From positions 434,001-498,000 of the forward strand of contig LSRY02000047.1 of the NCBI GenBank assembly GCA_001643675.2: a stretch of 64,000 nt of DNA, read 5' to 3'. The notes under the pieces are model-generated. The model saw nothing but the letters and a program-made list of their open reading frames with translations, did not search any database and had not been told where the DNA came from. Origin of the DNA: Monocercomonoides exilis. Its lineage: Eukaryota > Preaxostyla > Oxymonadida > Polymastigidae. Each line of letters opens with the position of its first letter. The stretch's first letter is position 1. Below are positions 11,163 to 21,997 of the stretch, piece by piece. Both the position numbers and the translations under genes were made by a program.

Positions 11163-11949
11163 CACCAAAAATAATTCAGAATCGAAAAAAAATAATTCAT
11201 TTTCGAAAAAGAATAATTCAAAATCGGAATTAATAATTCGAATTCGAAAAAAAATAATTCAATTTCGTAATTTATTAATTTGATTTCGAAAAAGAATAAT
11301 TCAATTTTGAAAATGAATATTTATTTGATTTGTGGAATGAATAACTTGTGTTTTCAATTATAAAATTCTCATTATTTTTATTCCATCAGTTTTCTTTGTT
11401 TATCTATATTTGAAAAATGATGCATTTTCATTTCACAAAATTCATTCATTTTGAATTCATATTTCTTTTATAGAAGTTTTTCAAATTAAAAAATGAATTC
11501 ATATTAGAATTTAAAATTGATGTTTTTCTATTTTTACTCCAAAGAAACAAAAAAAATATAATTGTGAAAATAATTCTTGTTTTTAGTTATTCAATAAACT
11601 GTGATTGATTATTTGCAATTTTTAATTGGCTATTCAATAGAACGAATTTTTGAAAATATTTTTATATTTTGAGTGATGATTTTCGAAAATGAAAAAAATA
11701 TAAAAAAATTGATTTGTTGATTGTTTCATTTTTAAAAAACAGTTTTCTTAGAGTAATAATATTTGATTGGTTAAATAATTTCTAAAAATTTTCTGAAATT
11801 CATTCTCGAGAAAAATTTAAAATTCAGTTTTAAAATGAATTTCGAAATTGAATTATTCTTTTTCGAAATCGAATTAATAAATTAAGAAATTGAATTATTA
11901 ATTTACGATTTTGAATTATTTTTTTTTCGAATTTGAATTATTTTTGGTG
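11163..11949. mobile_element. MITE C (787 bp) with terminal repeats made of short tandem units, TA-flanked
   Basis: The left end is CACCAAAAATAATTC directly after TA. The right end is the inverse, GAATTATTTTTGGTG, directly before TA. Each terminal region is a run of about seven diverged 20-21-bp units built around ATAATTCAATTTCGAAAAA-like sequence (left about 11,163-11,310, right about 11,840-11,949). TA flanks suit a Tc1/mariner or pogo superfamily transposase acting in trans. The middle is AT-rich and has no open frame. Confidence 0.8.
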
Positions 11950-12504
11950 TATGAGTTGGAATAGAAGTTAGATAAAAAAATCAAATATTGATTTATTATT
12001 TGAAAATAAACATAATAAAAATTTTGATAAATAAACACCTTTTATTTATTCATTTGTTTGTTTTCAAGTTTTATTTTTTTGTTGGGAGAAATCATTCTTT
12101 TGGGAAATAATTTCTTCCAGATAGCAAAAAAGGTTAATCATTAAACATGAATAAAAGAGATTGTGTTCATTTGTTTTTTGTTTTATTTATTAACGTAATT
12201 TTTTTTTTTTTGAAAAATCAACACAAAAATGAAAAAAATGTTCAGTTTGTCTTTTTTCACATGATATCACATATCAACTATTGATTTATTGAAATTTAAT
12301 GTTTGATTGTTATTTGATTCATTAATAACTGATCACATTTCATTTTACAAATTCTTAATATGCAAAACAGCTGTCGCAGTGCCAAAACAGCATTTGAAGT
12401 TATATGCGAGATGAATAACAGATATGAATGAGATTTCTTTACCATTATTGTTTGCAAAAATGGAAAGGACTTGAAAAAACAATTTCATGTCATGATAATG
12501 ATAA
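11950..12504. other. AT-rich DNA, no gene seen
   Basis: No gene supported. Near 12,375-12,430 the plus strand contains TTTGAAGTTATATGCGAGAT, which resembles a string near 13,190, so this may be a remnant of another repeat. Confidence 0.5.
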
Positions 12505-12752
12505 AAAATTAGTATGATTTTTTTGTTCACTTTATTTTGTGAAATTTTCATATGAAACAAAAATATCATATTTTCATATATATTCTGTTCCCATTCATAA
12601 ATCTTTAATAAAATGGAAACAAAACCTTTTAAATGTTATTATTTCCATAAAAATGAAGTTTTGTTAGAAGGAACAGAAATAAGAACGAAATGAGAGATTT
12701 TTTTATTTGAAAATTAAACAAAATGAAGTTATAAAAAAACAATTAGTCATAT
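12505..12752. mobile_element. MITE A-like foldback, degenerate copy
   Basis: The right part reads ATTTGAAAATTAAACAAAAT, then GAAGTT and TTAGTCATAT, matching the right arm of MITE A. The left part (about 12,505-12,590) is a weaker inverse. It abuts the 3' end of the decayed transposase on the minus strand. Confidence 0.5.
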
Positions 12753-13850
12753 AAATGCGATGGAAGAACAACAACGTCTTCACCTTCTTCTGAGAACTTC
12801 TTCCAACGATGTCTATTTCTTCGAGATGAATGCCCATCAAAAAAAAGAAGAGTTTGGAGTCTTCTGACTTTTTCAATTATCGTATGTCGGTCTTTTTTCT
12901 CCACATTCTTCAATGTTTTCTCTTCTTTATCTGTTAATACTTTTATCAATTTTTGACAAAAACACATTTTGATGTTTTCGATAAGAAACCACCAGTTGTA
13001 ATCATCCTCCTTAATTTGTTTGAAAAAAAGAATTTTAAGAATCTGTTGAAGTTTTCTCAGAGCAACATTCTTCTTCGAATTTCTCCTTTGCAAAAATGAA
13101 TGCATTTTCAAAAAATTTATATGATTTTTACGAAATACATTTAATCATCTTGTTCATCCATTGAATATGAATTGTCTTCTATTTGAATGTTCGAAGTTAT
13201 TTGTGAACATGAGAACGACAGGTATGAAAGTGGAGGTGAAGATGATGAGGTGGGAGCTGTGTGAGATAGAGATGAACTGCTTGATTTTTTCAGTGTTTAT
13301 GTTTAAAATTATGATGAATAATCTCCAATAAATGTATTTGATATTTTCATTGTTAAATTTAATTGTTGTGTTTGTAGAAAACAATTCTTTTTTTCGATTT
13401 GTTTGTCTGATGCTTATCGTTGAAGTTGACAATCTTCTCGTTTGAATTAAGTTGTTTATTTTTTCTATTTTTCTTCGTTGATCTGTTAAGTTACGCATGA
13501 CAACATTTAATATGATTTGTTAAAATAAGACTGATATCATCCATCTTTATGTTGTAGTATGCAAAACAAAATCGTCATTATACCACTGTTCATTTATTTC
13601 TTTTTCAAACTTTGGAGTGAGAATGAGATGAGTGGGAAGATGACCCCCATCTACTGAGACAATGAACAAAAGTGTAAGATGTCTTAATGGAGGGACTTCC
13701 AACATTGGGAGAAATCTGCACATTTTTGAAACAGTTTTTTTCTATTTGGATTTTTCGTCTGTTTTGTAACTTGTTTCGTCAAGCTGCAAAATAAGTGATG
13801 GATGGTATTTTCTTGTTAACATTAATCGTCGATAATAGATTTAATACGTT
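12743..13850 (-). pseudogene. DDE_1-type transposase relic, distinct subfamily, interrupted
   Basis: On the minus strand, near 13,840-13,740, the text reads YYRRLMLTRKYHPS, then LILQLDETSYKTDEKSK and a stop. LDETSY is the first catalytic block. Near 13,660-13,560 it reads LLFIVSVDGGHLPTHLIL, the usual G-x-x-P-block. The second acid block appears only at about 12,850: LLFFDGHSSRRNRHRWKKF, then VVVLPSH and a stop. The roughly 450 bp between (13,111-13,560) is longer than expected and looks like inserted sequence. The upstream DNA-binding part would fall inside the palindrome at 13,917. Stops (TAG, TAA) and frame changes show it is dead. Confidence 0.7.
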
Positions 13851-13916
13851 TGTGTTTTTATATTCATTTTTCTTATTTTTTTTTAAAATGTTATGTTCTT
13901 TTTCCATGTTACATGG

Positions 13917-14932
13917 TGTCGACTTTTTAATAGGAATTTTTCTTTTTACAGAACTTTTTTTTTGTTTTTGATAGCAAAATGCTGAGATGTGTGAAATGGC
14001 TTTCAGAATTTGGATAACCGATTTTAACATAGTTGATTCAATTTATTAAGGTTTGTTTTTTTATTTTTGCTTATTATTAAACAAGATATTACGTTTTTTT
14101 GTTAATTTTGAATTGGCTTTTCCCACTCAACCAAGCATTTCCAGAAAATGATAAATGCTTTTTTTTCCAAAAACATTAACATTTGTCTATTTATATTTTT
14201 AATATCTTGTATAATGAATACTTTTTTCATCAGATTTTTCCATTTCAATTTTTTCATTACATGCAAACATAAAATTGATTATTTCATTGTTATAATAATA
14301 AAACGATAAAAATAAAAATTTAATATGGAAAATAAACACTCATATAATGAAATATTCAAATAATTGAACATTATTATTAAAAATTTATGTCGAATTTATC
14401 GAAATAAAATAGTTACATCGAAGATCAAAAACAGTTGGAACCATTTGGATGTTCTAGACATAAAGAAAAATACTATGTTCTATTTTTTTAATATTTCATT
14501 ATATGAGTGTTTATTTTCCATATTAAATTTTTATTTTTATCGTTTTATTATTATAACAATGAAATAATCAATTTTATGTTTGCATGTAATGAAAAAATTG
14601 AAATGGAAAAATCTGATGAAAAAAGTATTCATTATACAAGATATTAAAAATATAAATAGACAAATGTTAATGTTTTTGGAAAAAAAAGCATTTATCATTT
14701 TCTGGAAATGCTTGGTTGAGTGGGAAAAGCCAATTCAAAATTAACAAAAAAACGTAATATCTTGTTTAATAATAAGCAAAAATAAAAAAACAAACCTTAA
14801 TAAATTGAATCAACTATGTTAAAATCGGTTATCCAAATTCTGAAAGCCATTTCACACATCTCAGCATTTTGCTATCAAAAACAAAAAAAAAGTTCTGTAA
14901 AAAGAAAAATTCCTATTAAAAAGTCGACACTT
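13917..14932. repeat. Large near-perfect palindrome (arms about 440 bp, spacer 133 bp)
   Basis: The left arm, 13,917-14,356, begins GTGTCGACTTTTTAATAGG. The right arm, 14,490-14,932, ends with its reverse complement. The arms match across their length by eye, including GGCTTTTCCCACTCAACCAA near 14,115 and its inverse near 14,715. The 133-bp spacer is unique. Open frames inside (for example plus 14,364-14,567) are consequences of the arms. It could be a foldback transposon or an inverted duplication of the 5' part of the neighbouring transposase relic. Confidence 0.85.
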
Positions 14933-14989
14933 ATCAAAAGGCTAAATATTAAATAATTGCATTTTCGATTATTAATGGTTTATTGTTCA

Positions 14990-15270
14990 TTAAAAAATTG
15001 ATATTTTGATCGATATATCGATTTTTGGATTTTGAAAATAATGTCTGAATAAATCTGAATAATAAATACAAAGGACAAAAAATGTTTTCACTTTCGGAAA
15101 ATGTTTTTTGAAAAGAATTTACAAAAATTTAAAAAATAATCCTAATTTTATCGATTAATTTAATGTTTTTAATTATTTCTGTTTAAAGCGACATCGTATA
15201 TAATCACAATCGGATATTATCACAAAAAATCGAGAAATATTCGATGTGAGTTCTTCATGTATTAATTTTG
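14990..15270. mobile_element. MITE D, partial copy
   Basis: It contains CATCGTATATAATCACAATC, GGATATTATCACAAAAAATCG and ATTCGATGTGA. These parallel the right third of the fuller copy at 26,841-27,301 (CATCGTATTTTATCACAATC, then GGT and CACAAAAAGTTG). The outer ends are not clear. Confidence 0.55.
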
Positions 15271-15618
15271 TTTAAAGAAGTATTTTTCATTCTGTGTCAT
15301 AACTTTTTTTAGGGTATTTTATTAATTAGTAACTGTTGAAAATGGTTTGAAAACTATAATTCTCATTTTTTCTAGTTGCAGTTGTTTCAAATGCAGATAT
15401 AAAGATTTCTTCATGATTGTTTTTTTGAAATGGTATTATCACTTTTCAATGTTTATTATCAAATATGGAAAACAAATATTCTAACTCAATTCTTTGATAG
15501 AAAAAGTGTGATTTTTAAAAGAACCACTTCCAAGCACGACATTATTAATATTTAATGTTTTCGAGAATAATCACGTTGAAAGAGAAAACAAAACTGTTAT
15601 TGCTTCATTTTTCTATGT

Positions 15619-16990
15619 TCATTTTAATCTTAGTAAAATGTTTAAAGTTGAGAAATCTGTTTCGAAAGGTGCATTAATTTCAATAACTTCGTTAAGAAGA
15701 ATAATCCTGTTCGTCACGAATGTTCCTTTCTCTGCTTTCTTTATGTATCTCCTTTGGCATTCTGATCCTTCATCCCATCTACCAATTATAGCAGTTGTCT
15801 CCAAAACACTTTCTTTACTTTCCATATGATTTCCTATCTTCAGCAATGCCGAGCAAATGAATCCAACTCGTAATGAGTGGAATCCGAAGATATTTTCTGT
15901 ATATCCTGCTTGTGAAGCTCTTTTTTGAAATCTTTTTCTCATTGCTTCTTTTCTGATGCCCCAAAAAAACTTGTTTCCTAAGTTTCCTTATTTTCATTTA
16001 TCAAATAATGTCAAAAATAAACCATATTCCTCCACAAGAAATTGCTCCAGCCAATATGGGTGATAATTTATAATATCATAATTTTTCTTTCAAAATTTTC
16101 GAATCGAAAAATTTCATTGAACATTAACAAATGAACTCAAAAAAATGAAATGGCTTTTTAAAGACATCTTCATCTTAATTTTTTCAATGACATTTATTAA
16201 TCAAACACTTAAGATGTGTTTATCATTTGAAAACAAAATAACTTTCCAATGACTAACATCCTTTAAAAAAATAACGCTCCGAAAAAAGTTAAGATTTCGG
16301 AAATAATCTCACATATACAACGTTTATAGTTTGTTTCTGTGTAATAATACCCTCGGCAGTTACGCAGTGATCGTCGTTGAACATTCCTTTAACATGAACT
16401 GGATTGATTGGAACCTTCATTGTTGTTGAATTTTCACCAACATAGACTCTCGCAATATCTCTCAGCTCATTATTGGAGAAAGTATGGCTTCTGGCACCTG
16501 TTCAAATCGCAATTAGATATAAGGTCGATTCCCTGGGCTTTTCAGTGCACCAATCCGGAACGCATTGAAGAATTCAACACAAGTCATGCACAATCAAAGG
16601 CTCCTTCTTCCATTTTTCTGCTTCCTCCTTCTCTTTCTTCCTATGAGCTTCGCTCAAACAGTACCTTTTTCTGGCGAGCTTAACCTCCTTCAACGAAACA
16701 AGCATTTTATGTAAAACAACTACTGGAACTGGGCAATTTGTACGAGATCTGGAAATAGCTTTCAGGGAACTAATCACATCATCTTTAATCGTGCTTATCG
16801 AATATTGCAAGTCAATTCCCATCAACTTAATGAATCTGAATGTTGATTTTTCGCTGAGAGACCATGGCTCATTCTCTATCACTTCGCTAAATTACGTATT
16901 AATTAGGAAAATCCATCTGTGAGTTTTTCTTTTTTCTTCAGAGAATTGAAGACCCAATTGAAGGAATTTTTTAATTGTTTCTTCACTGCA
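15619..16990 (-). pseudogene. Tyrosine recombinase relic
   Basis: Read downward on the minus strand: an N-terminal segment with RSRTNCPVPVVVLHKML and ARKRYCLSEAHRKK (16,882-16,574); then, after frame changes, VEFFNAFRIGALKSPGN (the first catalytic Arg box, near 16,560); then SHTFSNNELRDIARVYVGEN and VKGMFNDDHCVTAEGI (16,490-16,350); then GFHSLRVGF (the HxxR box, near 15,880) and GRWDEGSECQRRYIKKAE (the W and the nucleophile Tyr, near 15,770). All signature residues of the fold are present in order, but spread over several frames with stops. It is not close to the recombinase of the DIRS element at 56 kb. A Crypton-like or other YR-element origin is possible; I cannot decide. Confidence 0.65.
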
Positions 16991-17105
16991 ACTTTGAAAA
17001 CCCTTGGATTATCTTGTGGGAGATTCGCATTCATTTCTATTGGGATTCAACAGCAGTCTTGATGACGGATTTGTTGATATGCTCAATGGTGGGAAAACTT
17101 CAATC

Positions 17106-17354
17106 AATAACATCTCTTAATTTTTTTGAAAAATTCCTTTTGTTTAATTTTCAAATACAATGAAAATTTCATATTTCGATCAAATTTCTGTTCTCATACA
17201 CCAAAATTCGCTGTCATGTTAATAAAATCTTGGCAGTGTTATTGTTTCCACTTTTGAGAAGTTTCATTCGTGGGAACAGATACTTTATCGAAATATGTAT
17301 TTTTTATTTTGTTTGATAATAAACAAGAGAAACTTCACAAAATAATTAGACATA
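17106..17354. mobile_element. MITE A, copy 2
   Basis: The left arm contains TTTTTTTGAAAAATTCCTTT and TGTTTAATTTTCAAATACAA. The right arm is a diverged inverse ending ATTAGACATATT. The centre GCTGTCATGTTAATAAAATC aligns with copy 1. Confidence 0.75.
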
Positions 17355-17734
17355 TTCATTTTTATCAGTTGCGGTAGAATTGATAACCACTTGGATGTCT
17401 GATTTGTTCAATTTTCAGATTCTTTCTTTTCTTATTTGAGTGATATTACTAGAAATCATGACTTTTTTCGGAGCGTCAATTCAATATATGTTTTTTCCCT
17501 TAAGAAAATTATTTTCCTTCAAAAGAAAATTGAATAACAATTGTTTATAATAACGATATTAAAGAAATAATTCATGAAATTAAAATATTCAAAAAAAATC
17601 CTTAAATTTCAAGTGTTCATTAATCAATAAAATCATAATCGAATTTTATCAACATCACTTCGAATTTCATTTTCCGATAAACTAATTTTGTTTTTTATTT
17701 TATTTTCTTTCTTTTAGTCATATATTCAAAAACT

Positions 17735-17905
17735 TTCGATCGCATATAATCACAGAGCTTAAAGCGAATCACATTTATTATTTGAATGGGTGGTTTATAC
17801 ATAAAAAAGTCTATTTTTTGAAAAATAATCTCACTTTTTCTGTTCATAAAAAAGATTTTGTCAAAGTCTGAAAAACATTTAAAAACAATTAAAAATTTGT
17901 TGTCT
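17735..17905. mobile_element. MITE D, internal fragment
   Basis: GATCGCATATAATCACAGAG and GAATGGGTGGTTTATACATA match, with changes, GCATATTATCACAGGGATGA and GATGGGTGGATTTTTCATAG of the copy at 26,841-27,301. Confidence 0.55.
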
Positions 17906-17949
17906 TATAATAACGAAGCTGAAAAGGGATTATGCATAATATGAAAGTT

Positions 17950-18370
17950 TGTTTCACTTTCAGCACCTAAAAAATAATCTCAAACCACTCCAATGCTCAA
18001 ATGACAAAGCTGTCAAAATTCAGCAAAGACTGCTTCTGACCTTTCTAAAAATGCTCAATGATCACTCTGTGTTTCGATAACTCAGGCGTTCCACACGGCT
18101 TCGTAATGTATGCTCCAAGCTATGTTTTTGGTCATATGGATGCAGAGTCTACTTACAGTTTTGTGTTTCCTTATTTGTTTTCAAACGTTGGATAATGATG
18201 TTGAAATACAACATAATCATGTGTGCTTCAAGGAGAAGTATCACTGATAGAACAAGCTATTCCAAGTTTGGAATTGATGCCCACTTCGACTTAAATAAAA
18301 TAATTGTGGAGCTTCCTGCTGAAGAACTTCATTCCATCTTTAATTTTTCCTCCTGGTCGATTTATTGGGA
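17950..18370 (-). pseudogene. Decayed PIF/Harbinger-type transposase, second copy
   Basis: On the minus strand one frame gives PINRPGGKIKDGMKFFSRKL, then VEVGINSKLGIACSISDT, STHDYVVFQHHYPTFENK, VDSASI, AYITKPCGTPELSKHRVIIE and HF. Every block lines up with the longer copy at 3998-5444 (PAGRLEFGEKYFSGKH, VEVGVNPRIGTACTLS, STHDFNIF, ADSAFI, IISKPVGTPHLASRHVIV). At least six in-frame stops (TAA, TGA, TAG) show it is long dead. It keeps the Glu (RVIIEHF) at the position that is Lys in the long-frame copy. Confidence 0.85.
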
Positions 18371-18424
18371 GAAAAGAGAGAAATCGATAATAAAGCTTAT
18401 ATGTATTTCTTTTTTGTAAAATTC

Positions 18425-18640
18425 CTTATGTTTTATTTTCTTATACATTGGAATGACTTATTTAGATCTTATTTTCATTTCCACTAACGTAATTCTTCAT
18501 TAATTAAATTTTAATTTTTATTATGCTCTTTCACATATTCGAGTGAAGTTTCATGAATGAGAACAGCAATTTGATTAATGTTTGAATGATGATATTTGAA
18601 ATCAATTATTTACCATCAAAATCTTTTGTTTCCTTATTTG
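18425..18640. mobile_element. Possible degenerate MITE A copy
   Basis: GAGTGAAGTTTCATGAATGA and GAACAGCAATTTGATTAATG resemble the centre and right arm of MITE A. The left arm is barely recognisable. Confidence 0.35.
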
Positions 18641-18881
18641 TGTTGAATATTCATTAATGAACCCTGAAAAATTATTGATCTAATTTATGATGCATATACG
18701 ATTTTTTCATATATTGCTTTGGCATTTTTGATAATTGTCATGCATTTAACATCTTGAAAGAATATTATTTGGCTAAGAACAGAAAACTTTCACATGTCCA
18801 ATTTCCCAAAAAAGTTATGATTCCAAAAATAATCACCCTTATTATTGTAATTTTATTTAAAAATTCATCAAAACGAACTAT

Positions 18882-18882
<1 letters not shown>

Positions 18883-18917
<35 letters not shown>
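18883..18917 (+). repeat. A35 homopolymer
   Basis: Thirty-five consecutive A. Nothing directly upstream looks like a processed gene copy, so a poly(A) tail origin is not supported. Confidence 0.95.
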
Positions 18918-18920
<3 letters not shown>

Positions 18921-19329
18921 AATGAAACAAAAATTGATAAACCTAGCGAGTTGATGGAAAAAGATGAAATTTATTTTTGTTGTCTAATTGCCAGAAAAAA
19001 TATGATGATTTTAAAAGAGAAAATGAAATCGTTTTCAATTTGTTTTATCCTTTTTTAGGAATATCATTAATATGTTTATTTTTTCGAATCGATTTTTTTT
19101 TCAATTTTCGATCTTTATGATAAATAAAAGAGTCGATCTGTTTCGAAAAAAGAAAAGAAAAGTTGAAGTCAAAATCAATAAATAACAAATATGGTTTCAA
19201 ACTCCTCTAAAAAAGTGAAGTATTGCAATCGGTTATTTTCAGACCAATGGAGATGGCTTAAATATCACCTCAATCTCCAAAAAATATCCGAAAATAGTTT
19301 TCTGACTTAGCTGAAGGGATCAAAAAGAA

Positions 19330-20180
19330 TAATGTCGACTCATCCACAATCTTCAATCTCGATAAGTCTTCTTTAAGTTTTTGCGATACATTCATGAAAC
19401 AAGTCGTCTGCATGAAAAATCAGATTCCACCTTTTCAACAAAAGCACCCGAATATGACAAATGTTTCGCTGTGCTTGTATATTTGTGAAAACAGATCTTC
19501 TTTTTCCTAATTAATGTTGTGACCGAAAAAAAGATGTTCAAAATAAGTTTGACTTCATTGAATAAGTTTGAAATTCGTTATGTCTTATCTCCTTCAGACC
19601 GGATAACTTAAGAAATATTAAGAGAAATTATGTTCAATTGCAGGATTTGTCTGATTTCCGAAAACTAAGTTTATTGAAATGAAAAAAAACTGAAAGTTCT
19701 TCTTTTGACAAACAATCATCGATCACATTTTATTCTATTTTATCATATAAAGCAAAATAGAACAAAACTATTATTAGGAAAATTCCACCAAACATGACTC
19801 ATTTGTTGCTTTGCTTTGATTCTGTGTGTTTTCGCGTTTGAAACATGCACAAAACAAAAAAATTTGTTCCCTTCATAACAATTTTTTTTGAGAGCTTTTC
19901 GGTTGGCTTTGGCTAATGTCCTTCCAGATGCAGAGGCAGCTATGGTCACTCCGTCAATAATAAAAGATTCGTTTGCAAGAACTAGAATCTGGTCCGTTGC
20001 TGCTTTTGCAATTCTTTGAAGCAAATCAAATATTCCACTTTCATCAGGTGAAGAAAAATTAATTCTAAAAGCATCTATTCATGAATGGAAAATGAAATTA
20101 CTCGAAATTTTTCTGAAAAGAAAAATCACAAAATCAAACAGCAAACAAAAATTATTCAGCCAAATGGGAGACAACTAATT
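19330..20180 (+). pseudogene. DDE_1 (pogo-like) transposase relic, copy 3
   Basis: Plus-strand text IFNLDKSSLSFCDTFMKQVV (near 19,350) aligns with GNFDESSVSIGSTTSKLVV of the 8285 relic. MTNVSLCLYICENR (near 19,460) aligns with its STLCMCICADG. LLLTNNHRSHF (near 19,700) is the second-acid block with Asn for Asp. LALANVLPDAEAAMVTPSI, then KDSFARTRIWSVAAFAIL (near 19,910-20,010), is the C-terminal block. Stops and frame changes interrupt it. The tail runs into Lys/Asn-rich text near 20,100-20,180. An open frame on the opposite strand at 19,743-20,024 is only its shadow. Confidence 0.75.
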
Positions 20181-20304
20181 TACAAAAAGTTTAAAGGCAA
20201 TATTCTGTCAAACATTCACTTGCTCATTCAAACTATTCATTTAAAGCCTCGAAAGAAACTTTTTTTCTCAAATCTCAGTTTAATTCGAAAACAACATCAT
20301 TTGA

Positions 20305-20398
20305 AAAAAAAGAAAAAAAGAAAGAAAAAAAGAAAGAAAGAAAGAAAGAAAGAAAAAAGAAAAAGAAGAAAGAAAAAAAAAGAAAAAAGAAAAAAAAT
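20305..20398 (+). repeat. (GAAA)n-type purine microsatellite
   Basis: Irregular AAAG/GAAA repeat of about 94 bases, all purine, downstream of the transposase relic. Confidence 0.9.
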
Positions 20399-21997
20399 AA
20401 CTCATTATGATTAACATAATCACAACAATAAATTGAAGATTATAATTATTGAATTAAATTGAAAAACAAACAGTCTAGCATCAAGAAGACCTGAAAATTA
20501 AATTCATAAGTTTTGATCGTTTCCTTTTTGATTTTGAAAATTCATTTTTTTGAAAAATATAATAAAAAAGCTTTGGAAAATGAATAAGAATGGATCATGT
20601 TAAAGAATTTGAAAATTAATAAACATAATAAAATTACATTATTGAAATAATTTTTCTGTTCGATAATCTGTCACAAATCCTTATCCAAAAAGCATGAAAA
20701 TAAACTTATTATCGAAAACAAAAAGAAATAAAAATTAAAAATGGTTATCAAATTGAAAAGAAATGAAATACAGCAACAACTGAATCAAATTTGTTTCTTT
20801 CACAATATTATACTCATCAATATTGCATTTGACATCATTCAAGATTCTTTTTTTCTCTTCTTAACTCAATTTATTAATCAGTTTATGTTTTCATCTCTTT
20901 TAGATATTTTTTGCACTATTATTGATAGATTGAATTCTTCTATTTCGAATGAAAATAAATAACTCTTTTTTCCGCTCTTCAAATATGAACAAACACAAAA
21001 ATTCAATCAGAATGCTTTTGTTAATGAAAAAGCAACAATTAATAACATTAATAACCTTATTCAAATATTATTCTTTTTCAAACAAGAAGAAATCAATGGA
21101 ACAAAAATTTTGGAAATTCATTTTTGGTCAATTTTGAAGGTCTTTGCAATAATCGATTATTTCAATTAAATTAAAAGCCAACTCACAAAAATTCTAATAA
21201 AATGAAATGATATTCAAAATCGAGAACACATTTCATTCTTTGTTTCCACACCTGCAATTTTTAAAAAAAACTGTGAAAGACATTTAGTCAAAATTTTCAA
21301 TTTCATTTTTCATTTATATTTTCAATTGAAGAAACTGCAAGATTAAAAATATATTTATTGACACTTTTTTTTGAAGGAAACTCAACATTTGAGAGTGGAA
21401 AAAAAATTTTTTTTATTTGAATCCTAATTGTTATAATTATCATTTTGAAAAAAGGGGATAAGTTTATATTGATTGCCGCATTTATCAACGTAAATGATTT
21501 AAATGTGTTATTCTTCAGAAAAGTTATAAAAGTTTTGTATTTTCTTTCATCGAATATTTTCATGTTAAATGAATTTTTGCAATTGATATTACCAATATTA
21601 TACTCAAAAAAAGGAAATAATCATATTTTTTTTTCAAAGATTCGAATTCTTTCATTTTTTTATTCGACTTCAGGAAATCAAGAAAATTTGACATATATCA
21701 ATGAGAATGATGATTAAAAGTGAGCAAACTTTAAAAAAAACTTCACAAATATTCGGAAAATAAAATATTTATTGATAGGTAATAAATATTAATACAATTT
21801 CAATTTGTGTATTATTTAGATGGAATATATACATACAAATAATTATTTCAATATTTATTTATTTTCTATTTTTTAATAAATTATTGTTCCAACGAACAAA
21901 ACTTCTCAAAGACGGAAATAAAAACCAGATAATTCTCTTGTGCACATTTCAATGAAGCATCGTTAATGAGAAAATAAAATTTATCAAAATCTGTGAA
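20399..21997. other. AT-rich DNA, no gene seen
   Basis: Short open frames on both strands (for example around 20,741-20,962 and 21,303-21,717) are low in complexity, overlap each other on opposite strands and show no family motif. Confidence 0.55.

Noticed and set aside
14364-14567. Small open frame in the palindrome centre
   Set aside because: Created by arm and spacer sequence; no motif.
18754-18954. Poly-Lys frame across the A35 run
   Set aside because: Artefact of the homopolymer; no conserved sequence on either side.
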